From SAR86 cluster bacterium AG-447-A08 (GTDB lineage Bacteria; Pseudomonadota; Gammaproteobacteria; Magnimaribacterales; Magnimaribacteraceae), in the NCBI GenBank assembly GCA_003212335.1, contig QCQA01000004.1, positions 1 to 64,000 of the forward strand: a stretch of DNA of 64,000 bases, in the 5' to 3' direction. Below the pieces are notes generated by a model. The model saw nothing but the letters and a program-made list of their open reading frames with translations. It had not been told where the DNA came from and ran no database searches. Position 1 is the first letter of the stretch, and the number at the start of each line of letters is the position of its first letter. Of this stretch, positions 45,558-52,841 are shown piece by piece. The translations under genes and the position numbers were made by a program.

Positions 45558-47003
45558 TTAAGTTCCACAGAATGTCCTTTTTACTTTTTGATCTTCAGTT
45601 GGTGCATTCATGTAAGAGGAATATTTGTCCTTTTCTTTAAAAGGATCTTGAACAACTTCTATCATCTCTAACATTTTCGAAAAATTATTTTCGTAGGCCA
45701 GATCAATAACATCTTGTATTTGATGATTCCTAGGAATGTATGCCGGATTGATTTCATTTAAATCATTCACTAATAAATTTACATCTTCATTTTCAGCACG
45801 AACAGTTTGCTGCCAGTCTTCTAACCATGAATGCAATTCTGCTCTTTCTTTGAACTGATCAAATAAGTCATCTGAGTCTCCAAGAAGAACTTGTGGCAGG
45901 GCTCTGAAAGTAATTGTGTAGTCAGATTGATTTTTCAGCATTATTTTTAGAAAGTTTCTAAGTAATGTATGGTTTTCTTCCTTAGAACCATTAATTCCTA
46001 TCTTTCTGCACATTTGATCTAGAATTCTCTGATTTGTATCCACAGAGAAATTATCCAGGACTTCAGTCGCAAGTTCATTGGCTTTATCAGAGTCTTTGTT
46101 TATGAATGCAATAAGACAACCTGCCAATGAAGCTAAATTCCAGGATGCAATACTAGGTTGATTACCAAAAGCATACCTTCCATTTTGGTCTATGGAGCTA
46201 AAGACCTTTCCAGGATCATATTCATCTAAAAATGCACATGGACCATAGTCAATAGTTTCTCCGGAGATAGTAAAGTTATCTGTATTCATGACTCCATGTA
46301 TAAAACCTACACTCATCCACTTAGAGACTAGTTCTGACTGCTTATCGGCTACTTTTTTAAGAAGTTCAAGGTAATGATTGTCTGATTCTCTTATTTCTGG
46401 AAAATGTCTTTGTATTGCGAAATCAGCTAGAAGCTTTACGTCTTCCCACTGTTGTCTAGAAGCAAAGTATTCAAAAGTACCAACCCTTAAGTGGCTTTTA
46501 GCAACACGAGTAAGAATACCTCCAGGTTCAAAAGAATCTCTAGCTACATATTCACCTGTAGCAACTGCAGCCAAAGCTCTTGATGTAGGAATGCCTAAAT
46601 GATGCATTGCTTCACTCAATATGTATTCTCTTATAACCGGACCCAAAGCAGATCTACCATCTCCTTGCCTTGAAAACATAGTTTGACCTGAGCCTTTAAG
46701 CTGAAGGTCATAACTTCCTGAATTCGTACTCACTTCTCCAAGTAAAATTGCGCGTCCATCTCCTAATTGGTGAACGAAATTGCCAAATTGATGGCCTGCA
46801 TAGTTTAAGGCTATCGGAGTAGAGCCTCGTGGCACTTTGTTACCAGAAAAGTATTCAAGTAAACTGCTATTTTCTGCATCTAAACCTAGTGATATGGCTA
46901 AATCTTCATTGAATGCTATCAATGAAGGATTTTTAACAGGGGAAGGTTTTATCAATTGATAAAATTCCTCGGGTAATCCGATATAAGAATTTGAAAGCTT
47001 CAT
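45558..47003 (-). CDS. selO: Protein adenylyltransferase SelO
   Basis: A pseudokinase-fold enzyme (YdiU/SelO) that transfers AMP to protein Ser/Thr/Tyr residues and is linked to redox stress. 481 residues with NYAGHQFGNFVHQLGDGRAI near residue 70, QLKGSGQTMFSRQGDGRSAL near residue 103, REYILSEAMHHLGIPTSRAL, and GVMNTDNFTISGETIDYGPC near residue 240 with the metal-binding DYGP motif. It ends TFCGT, the bacterial form with cysteine where animal SelO has selenocysteine. It overlaps the amidohydrolase start region by 1 nt, downstream of it. Confidence 0.95.
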   Translation of the reverse strand: MKLSNSYIGLPEEFYQLIKPSPVKNPSLIAFNEDLAISLGLDAENSSLLEYFSGNKVPRGSTPIALNYAGHQFGNFVHQLGDGRAILLGEVSTNSGSYDLQLKGSGQTMFSRQGDGRSALGPVIREYILSEAMHHLGIPTSRALAAVATGEYVARDSFEPGGILTRVAKSHLRVGTFEYFASRQQWEDVKLLADFAIQRHFPEIRESDNHYLELLKKVADKQSELVSKWMSVGFIHGVMNTDNFTISGETIDYGPCAFLDEYDPGKVFSSIDQNGRYAFGNQPSIASWNLASLAGCLIAFINKDSDKANELATEVLDNFSVDTNQRILDQMCRKIGINGSKEENHTLLRNFLKIMLKNQSDYTITFRALPQVLLGDSDDLFDQFKERAELHSWLEDWQQTVRAENEDVNLLVNDLNEINPAYIPRNHQIQDVIDLAYENNFSKMLEMIEVVQDPFKEKDKYSSYMNAPTEDQKVKRTFCGT

Positions 47004-48160
47004 TATTTGAGGGCTGATCCCATTAAGGTCTCAAAATTCGCTCTAAAAAATTTATCTTGTGCTTCAGAACTTATATCTTTTATCGATTTTTCAAATCGAG
47101 CAAGAGGATTTCTTCCACCTTCTACATGTGGATAGTCAGATGAGAACATGAATATATCTGGGCCTGCTTCTTTAATTACCCATCCAGTAGGTTCTGTAGG
47201 ATAAGGAGTAACTCTGACCTGCCTTTCAACATATTCGCTTGGTTTTAAAGTTAAATCTTGTAAGCGGTCTTCATGCCTAGAAAAAGCTTCAAATGCTGAA
47301 TCTAATTGCCTCATAAAGCCTGGTACCCAAACTGAACCTAATTCAATAACTCCAAACATTAGTTTTGGATGTCTTTCTAAAACACCATCCAGAATAAGTA
47401 ATGAAAGTGCTTGCATTGGACCAGATGAAATAGCCATATAAGATATAGATCTAAAGTTCTCTTCTCCTCCATGAAAATCTTTAACTTTTGGCATACCATT
47501 CAAAGAATGAGCCTTTGGAAGAACAAAGTCTGCACTGCCTACATGAAATAAAATTGGTATTCCAGCCTCTTCAGCCAAGGACCATATTGGATCAAAACCT
47601 ATATGGCTTGTAGCATGATTTTTAGGGCAAGCCCAAGGTATAAGAAGGGCACTTGAGCCTGAATCAATTGCAGATTTGGCTGTGATAATACTCTTATCAA
47701 TATCTGCTAGTGGTATATATGTGACTGGTAAAAGTCTAGAGTCCTTAGAGCAAAAGTCTATTTGAGCCCTATTAGTCGCTTCTGCAACTTCATAGAGCAT
47801 TTCAATGTCTTCTCCATGTTCAAGGCTCTCTAGCCAAACATTTGGCGAGGTAGGGAAGACTAGTTGACTCTTTACCCCTAATAAATCCAAGGCTTTAGAA
47901 CGATCTTCTTTATTGAAAGAGCCTAGAGCATCGTAATTCTTTCTTATCATCAGCTCTTCATCATTTTTTTCCTGATAAGATTTATCCTGATGAACCTTAT
48001 CTATATTTTCAAAGTAGGTTTGAGCGAGTCCTTTATTACCTTGAAATCTATCTCTAAAAGCTTTCTGTACTTTATTGCTTGCGTATCCATCAAACCAATT
48101 CGGTAACTCCATTGTATGAGCATCTGCATCATGAACTATTCTGTTTTCTATGTAAGGCAT
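47003..48160 (-). CDS. Amidohydrolase-2 (ACMSD-like) family protein
   Basis: A 385-residue metal-dependent hydrolase or decarboxylase of the amidohydrolase-2 family. The N-terminal metal motif reads HDADAHTMELP, with IPILFHVGSADF near residue 200 (metal histidine) and FMFSSDYPHVEGG near residue 335 (catalytic aspartate). The substrate is unknown; family members include ACMS decarboxylase and aromatic-acid decarboxylases. It is divergent from the dioxygenase gene (66-nt gap) and overlaps selO by 1 nt. Confidence 0.82.
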   Translation of the reverse strand: MPYIENRIVHDADAHTMELPNWFDGYASNKVQKAFRDRFQGNKGLAQTYFENIDKVHQDKSYQEKNDEELMIRKNYDALGSFNKEDRSKALDLLGVKSQLVFPTSPNVWLESLEHGEDIEMLYEVAEATNRAQIDFCSKDSRLLPVTYIPLADIDKSIITAKSAIDSGSSALLIPWACPKNHATSHIGFDPIWSLAEEAGIPILFHVGSADFVLPKAHSLNGMPKVKDFHGGEENFRSISYMAISSGPMQALSLLILDGVLERHPKLMFGVIELGSVWVPGFMRQLDSAFEAFSRHEDRLQDLTLKPSEYVERQVRVTPYPTEPTGWVIKEAGPDIFMFSSDYPHVEGGRNPLARFEKSIKDISSEAQDKFFRANFETLMGSALK

Positions 48161-48226
48161 ATCTTTGTAAAATACTAATACTGTTTTATATTAGATTAAC
48201 AAATATATATAAAAAGAGAAGCGCAA

Positions 48227-49081
48227 GTGAGAGTAGAGCCATTAGACAGATCATTCGGAGCAAAAGTTTATGATTTAACTTTAGCTGACTTAGATCAAAT
48301 TGAAGCTTCAGAAATATATGAGCTATGGTTAAAGTATGCCTTGCTTATTTTTCCTGCTCAGAATCTATCTAATGATCAGCAGATTAAATTTGCGAAAAAC
48401 TTTGGAGCATTAGAGTTTGACCTTTCTCCCATTAGCAATGTAAGGAATGATGGTTCTATTAGAGATGCCAATGACGATGATATCGTCAAATCTCTAAGAG
48501 GTAACATGGAGTGGCATCACGATAGCACTTATATGCCTATTCAAGCTAAGGGTGCGGTATTCACAGCACATAAAGTTCCTTCCAAGGGAGGAGAGACTGG
48601 TTGGGCTGATATGCGAGCCGCTTACGATGGTTTGAGCCAGGGCATGAAAGAAAAGATAAATGATTTATCTGCTTATCATTCTTATGAATGGAGTCAAAAA
48701 GAAAGATTTGGTCATAAAGACCCTAAGGTAAGCGAGTTTAATAGTTACGGATTCGATATTGATCCCAAGCCCCTAAGACCTTTAGTAAAAACTCATAATG
48801 AGACTGGGCAGAAATGCCTAACCATAGGCAGACATATTAATAAAATTCCTGGAATGAGTGATCAAGAAGCGCAAAACCTTGCCCGTGAACTCGAGGAATT
48901 TGCTTGTAGTAATGAAGACTGGGTTTATCACCATTCTTGGGAAGTAGGAGATGCGGTAATTTGGGACAATAGATGCTTGATGCACCAAGCTTGTATGTGG
49001 GATCTAAGTGAAGGCAGGATAATGTACCATTCAAGAATTGAAGGTGACCCAATATCTGAGGCTGCTTCTAACTACTTATAA
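48227..49081 (+). CDS. TauD/TfdA-type alpha-ketoglutarate-dependent dioxygenase
   Basis: A non-heme iron dioxygenase, 284 residues. The iron ligands are visible as HxD in MEWHHDSTYMP near residue 98 and the distal histidine in WDNRCLMHQACM near residue 250, followed by YHSRIEGDP with the arginine that binds ketoglutarate. TauD uses taurine and TfdA uses 2,4-D; the substrate here cannot be told. The start is GTG at 48227. A taurine-type role would fit a marine bacterium but no sulfonate transporter is adjacent. Confidence 0.88.
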   Translation: MRVEPLDRSFGAKVYDLTLADLDQIEASEIYELWLKYALLIFPAQNLSNDQQIKFAKNFGALEFDLSPISNVRNDGSIRDANDDDIVKSLRGNMEWHHDSTYMPIQAKGAVFTAHKVPSKGGETGWADMRAAYDGLSQGMKEKINDLSAYHSYEWSQKERFGHKDPKVSEFNSYGFDIDPKPLRPLVKTHNETGQKCLTIGRHINKIPGMSDQEAQNLARELEEFACSNEDWVYHHSWEVGDAVIWDNRCLMHQACMWDLSEGRIMYHSRIEGDPISEAASNYL

Positions 49082-50437
49082 TCAAATATCTAACTGTTTA
49101 AAAAACGACAAAGCGATATTGGGGAACATAATGTAAGTGAGAAGCATTTCAATGTTTTCACTCAAGTCAGGTAAACCATTATTTGCACAAAGTTCTTTAA
49201 GCTCCTTAGACATCTTTTCTATTTCATCTTCATCTAAATCAGCTTCTTCAATACCAATTGATTGAGCCTTCTTAAACAAGTCAGTTTGGATATCACCTGG
49301 CAGTTTTCCATATTTTCCTAAAATTAAATTCAAAGACTCATTAGAAAGATTTTCGTATCTCCTAGAGCTCATAACATTGAGTAATGCCTGGGCACCAACG
49401 ATCTGAGAAGCTGGAGTTACAAGTGGAGGGAAACCAAAATCCTCCCTAACTTTAGGTATTTCATCCTTAACCAAGTCTATTTTATCTTCTTGTTTATTAG
49501 CTCTTAGTTGAGATTCTAAATTTGAGAGCATGCCCCCAGGAACTTGCTTCACAAGCATTGTTGAATCTACTCCCTTAAGACTACCTTCAAACTCTGAGTA
49601 CTTTTCCCTAATCTCTTTAAAGAAATTTGAAACTTCTTCAAGAGAATCTAAATCTAGATTAATCTCTCTATCTTGTCCTTCAAATATCGCTAGCATTGTC
49701 TCGGTAGCGGTATGTCCGTAAGTCATGCTTAGTGAAGATATTGAAGTATCTATATTATCTATGCCAGCTTCAATGGCTTTCATGTTTGTAGCAGTTGACA
49801 TGCCTGTTGTTGCATGAGTTTGCATGTGTATTGGTATAGAGAGGTTTTCTTTGAGGCTACTTACTAGATCATATGCATCAAAAGGTCTCAATAAACCTGC
49901 CATGTCCTTAATTGCCAGGGAGTCTGCCCCTGAATCTTCAATTTTCCTTGCTAGATCAAGCCATGTGTCAAGGTTATGAACCGGACTGGTTGTATAAGCT
50001 ATAGTTCCTTGGGCGTGTTTTCCAATTCTTTTTACTTCTTTAATAGAGAATTCAATATTATCAAAATCATTTAAAGCATCAAAAGTTCTAAAGATTTCAA
50101 TCCCATTTTCTGCTGATTTTTCCAGAAATCTAGAAACCACTTCATTAGAATAATGCTTATAACCTACTAAATTTTGTCCCCTTATAAGCATTTGCTGAGG
50201 AGTATTTTTTAAAAGTGAATTAAAAGTTCTAAGTCTTTCCCAAGGGTCTTCATTAAGGTATCTAATACATGAGTCGTAAGTGGCACCACCCCAAGTTTCT
50301 AGTGACCAATAACCCACTTTATCTAGAGCCGGCAATATTGATACAAGGTCCCGTAAAGGGACTCTTGTTGCTAGTAGAGACTGTATTCCATCTCTAACTA
50401 CAACTTCAGTTATCCCAACTTGTTTTGAAGATTCCAT
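49082..50437 (-). CDS. Pyruvate/oxaloacetate carboxyltransferase subunit without biotin domain
   Basis: A 451-residue protein like the carboxyltransferase domain of OadA or pyruvate carboxylase. Segments: TEVVVRDGIQSLLATRVPLRD near residue 9, DKVGYWSLETWGGATYDSCI near residue 37, LLRGQNLVGY-like (MLIRGQNLVGYKHY) and AIKDMAGLLRPFDAYDLV near residue 175. IHMQTHATTGMSTA near residue 207 holds the metal histidines. The OadA family usually ends in a biotinyl domain with an MKM motif; this one stops after the conserved helical region. A partner biotin protein must be elsewhere. Last gene of the nrdAB-GDPD-rhodanese set. Confidence 0.87.
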   Translation of the reverse strand: MESSKQVGITEVVVRDGIQSLLATRVPLRDLVSILPALDKVGYWSLETWGGATYDSCIRYLNEDPWERLRTFNSLLKNTPQQMLIRGQNLVGYKHYSNEVVSRFLEKSAENGIEIFRTFDALNDFDNIEFSIKEVKRIGKHAQGTIAYTTSPVHNLDTWLDLARKIEDSGADSLAIKDMAGLLRPFDAYDLVSSLKENLSIPIHMQTHATTGMSTATNMKAIEAGIDNIDTSISSLSMTYGHTATETMLAIFEGQDREINLDLDSLEEVSNFFKEIREKYSEFEGSLKGVDSTMLVKQVPGGMLSNLESQLRANKQEDKIDLVKDEIPKVREDFGFPPLVTPASQIVGAQALLNVMSSRRYENLSNESLNLILGKYGKLPGDIQTDLFKKAQSIGIEEADLDEDEIEKMSKELKELCANNGLPDLSENIEMLLTYIMFPNIALSFFKQLDI

Positions 50438-50466
50438 ATTACCCCAGTGGGATATTTTATCTCTTA

Positions 50467-50841
50467 TTAAGGTTTATCGATAGGAAAGTTGTTAAGCATC
50501 CAATCACTCAATCCACCACTCATAGAGAGCACATTTTTATAACCCATTTTTTGTATATTTTCCCCTGCAAGGGCAGATCTATATCCGCCCTGACAATATA
50601 AAACAATTAATGATTCTTTGTTGTTAATAAGATTACCAATATCTCTCTCTATTATTCCTTTTCCTAGATGATGGGCTCCTAGAATATGGCCTTGTATCCA
50701 TTCTCTGTCTTCTCTTACATCAATAAGAAAAAAATCTTCATCTTTCTCTAGCAAATCTTTGACTTGATGAATATCGCATTCTTTGACTTCTTTGAGTGAT
50801 GATTCAACAAGCTCTAAAAAGTTTAAATTGTGATTCTTCAT
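50467..50841 (-). CDS. Rhodanese-domain protein
   Basis: A single rhodanese domain, 124 residues, cytoplasmic. The active site is LYCQGGYRSALAGENIQKMG with the persulfide cysteine near residue 91, after DVREDREWIQGHILGAHHLG. It transfers sulfur, but its acceptor is unknown. It lies 16 nt after the phosphodiesterase gene and 29 nt before the carboxyltransferase gene, all on the minus strand. Confidence 0.9.
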   Translation of the reverse strand: MKNHNLNFLELVESSLKEVKECDIHQVKDLLEKDEDFFLIDVREDREWIQGHILGAHHLGKGIIERDIGNLINNKESLIVLYCQGGYRSALAGENIQKMGYKNVLSMSGGLSDWMLNNFPIDKP

Positions 50842-50857
50842 ATCTCCTCCTTTTACT

Positions 50858-51583
50858 TTATTCTAAAGCTTCTAGATAGTTTCTTATAGACAGAGGTTTA
50901 TTTGTTGTTATGGAGTCAATACCATTTCTATAATAACTTTCAGCTTCTTCATTAGAATTAACGGTCCAAACATGTATCGTTTTTTCAATATCCCTAACTG
51001 CTTGAATGAACTTTTCATCAAGTCTTTCATGATTCTGTGCTCCAATTCCGTCAGCTTTTGTTGCCATGGCCAGATTTAAAATATCTTGTGTATGCATTTC
51101 TTTATAATCAAATGCAATTAGCAGGTTACATTTTATTTGCGATTCTTTTCTTTTTATTGCCTTGATAACTTCAGGAAAAAAAGAAATAACGGTTAATTTG
51201 TCTAAGTCTTTGTGATTTTTTTGAATTACTTCTAACAGAATAGGAACAATCTCTTCATTAGTTTTAACCTCTATGAATATATCTTTTTCTTCTGGCAAAA
51301 GTTCAAAGACTTCATTTAATTTAGGTATTTTTTCTTTGTTCCAAGACTCGCCAAACCAACTACCGCATTCCAAGCTCTTTACCTCTTGCAAGGACATATC
51401 CTTTATCTTTTTATCCACTCCTGTTGTTCGAAGGCCAGTCTTGTCATGATGGCAGATGATCTCATTATCTGATGTCAATCTTATATCTACTTCAACCCCA
51501 TCCGACTTCTGAATAAAAGCCTCTTGGACAGAAGAAAGGGAATTCTCAGGTGCATCTTCAGATGCACCACGATGAGCAATAAT
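50858..51583 (-). CDS. Glycerophosphodiester phosphodiesterase with non-standard start
   Basis: Releases glycerol-3-phosphate from glycerophosphodiesters. About 241 residues. The catalytic start KIIAHRGASEDAPENSL, then VEVDIRLTSDNEIICHHD and FIEVKTNEEIVP carry the family's His, Glu and Asp residues. The frame upstream of HRGA contains no ATG, GTG or TTG back to the preceding stop inside nrdB. The first TTG in frame is at 51478, past the catalytic motif, so it cannot be the true start. ATT at 51583 or 51580 (giving MIAHRGA-like proteins) or CTG at 51601 are the candidates. No signal peptide; nrdB ends 8 nt upstream. Confidence 0.85.
   Translation of the reverse strand: MIAHRGASEDAPENSLSSVQEAFIQKSDGVEVDIRLTSDNEIICHHDKTGLRTTGVDKKIKDMSLQEVKSLECGSWFGESWNKEKIPKLNEVFELLPEEKDIFIEVKTNEEIVPILLEVIQKNHKDLDKLTVISFFPEVIKAIKRKESQIKCNLLIAFDYKEMHTQDILNLAMATKADGIGAQNHERLDEKFIQAVRDIEKTIHVWTVNSNEEAESYYRNGIDSITTNKPLSIRNYLEALE
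51549..51568 (-). other. Perfect 8-bp hairpin just after the phosphodiesterase start
   Basis: On the minus strand GGTGCATC and GATGCACC pair perfectly around a TGAA loop. It begins 15 nt after the candidate ATT start codon, inside the sequence coding for GASEDAP. Confidence 0.85.
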
Positions 51584-51591
51584 TTTAGTAT

Positions 51592-52827
51592 TTAGTCCCA
51601 GGTTAGAGCGCCACCAGTCTGGTATTCAATAACTCTAGTTTCGAAGAAGTTTTTCTCTTTTCTGAGGTCCATTATTTCCGACATCCAAGGGAAAGGATTT
51701 GTTGCACCTTCAAACTCTTCTTCTAGACCTATTTGAACTAGTCTTCTATTGGCAATGAATTGGAGGTACTCTTCCATCATGCCCGCATTCATACCAAGTA
51801 TTCCTCTCGGCATTGTGTCTCTTGCATATTGTATCTCTAGCTCTGTTCCTTCTAATATCATTTGTGCAGCTTCATGGCGCATTTGGTCATCCCATAGATG
51901 AGGATTTTCTATCTTAATTTGATTGATCATATCTATTCCAAAATTTAAGTGCATAGATTCATCTCTGAGTATGTATTGAAATTGCTCAGCCGTTCCTGTC
52001 ATCTTATTCCTTCTACCCATAGAAAGAATTTGCGTGAATCCACAGTAAAAGAAGATACCTTCTAAAACGCAATAGAAGGCTATTAAGTTTTTCAAAAGCA
52101 ATTTGTCTGTTTCATCGGTACCAGTTGTAAACCCTGGATCAGATATTTCTTTTGTATATTTCAGGCCCCAAGAAGCTTTTTTAGCTACGCTTGGTATTTC
52201 ACGGTACATATTAAAGATTTCTCCTTCATCCATACCCAATGACTCAATGCAATATTGGTAGGCATGTGTATGGATTGCTTCTTCAAAGCTTTGTCTTAAA
52301 ATATATTGTCTACACTCTGGATTTGTTATGAGTCTATAAATAGCCAGAACAAGATTATTTGCTACTAGAGAATCTGCAGTAGAGAAAAAGCCGAGATTTC
52401 TCATTACTATCATTCTTTCATCAGCCGTGAGTCCATCCTGTGATTTCCAAAGAGCAACATCTGCCGTCATATTAATTTCTTGAGGCATCCAATGATTTGC
52501 ACTTCCATCCAAATATTTTTGCCATGCCCAATCATATTTAAAAGGAACAAGTTGATTCAAATCTGCTCTGCAGTTGATCATTGCCTTATCATCTACTTGA
52601 ACTCTTCCAGCTAATCCTTCTAATTCTTCTTCACCTTGTCTCGTGTCTAATTTGTCGATCGCTTCTTGAGCTTGTTTGGCTCTATCTCCTGCCTCTACAG
52701 GGCTATATTCAGATATATTTTCTTCGACAGCTTCAACCTTTTCTTCAGCTATTACTGGCTGAGTTTCTTGGATTTTTTGAGGTTTTTGGACCTTGTCTGA
52801 TTCGTTGTAATCATCCCAATTTAACAT
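51592..52827 (-). CDS. nrdB: Ribonucleotide reductase class Ia, beta subunit
   Basis: Carries the diiron-tyrosyl radical for class Ia ribonucleotide reductase. 411 residues with a longer, acidic N-terminal region (to about 75). The metal ligands are in [12 protein letters not shown] (Glu, His and the radical tyrosine four residues on) and [13 protein letters not shown]. The C terminus ends TGGALTWD; the tail normally binds the alpha subunit. It starts 14 nt after nrdA. Oxygen dependence fits an aerobic surface-water organism. Confidence 0.97.
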   Translation of the reverse strand: MLNWDDYNESDKVQKPQKIQETQPVIAEEKVEAVEENISEYSPVEAGDRAKQAQEAIDKLDTRQGEEELEGLAGRVQVDDKAMINCRADLNQLVPFKYDWAWQKYLDGSANHWMPQEINMTADVALWKSQDGLTADERMIVMRNLGFFSTADSLVANNLVLAIYRLITNPECRQYILRQSFEEAIHTHAYQYCIESLGMDEGEIFNMYREIPSVAKKASWGLKYTKEISDPGFTTGTDETDKLLLKNLIAFYCVLEGIFFYCGFTQILSMGRRNKMTGTAEQFQYILRDESMHLNFGIDMINQIKIENPHLWDDQMRHEAAQMILEGTELEIQYARDTMPRGILGMNAGMMEEYLQFIANRRLVQIGLEEEFEGATNPFPWMSEIMDLRKEKNFFETRVIEYQTGGALTWD

Positions 52828-52841
52828 TTTTACTCCTTAGA

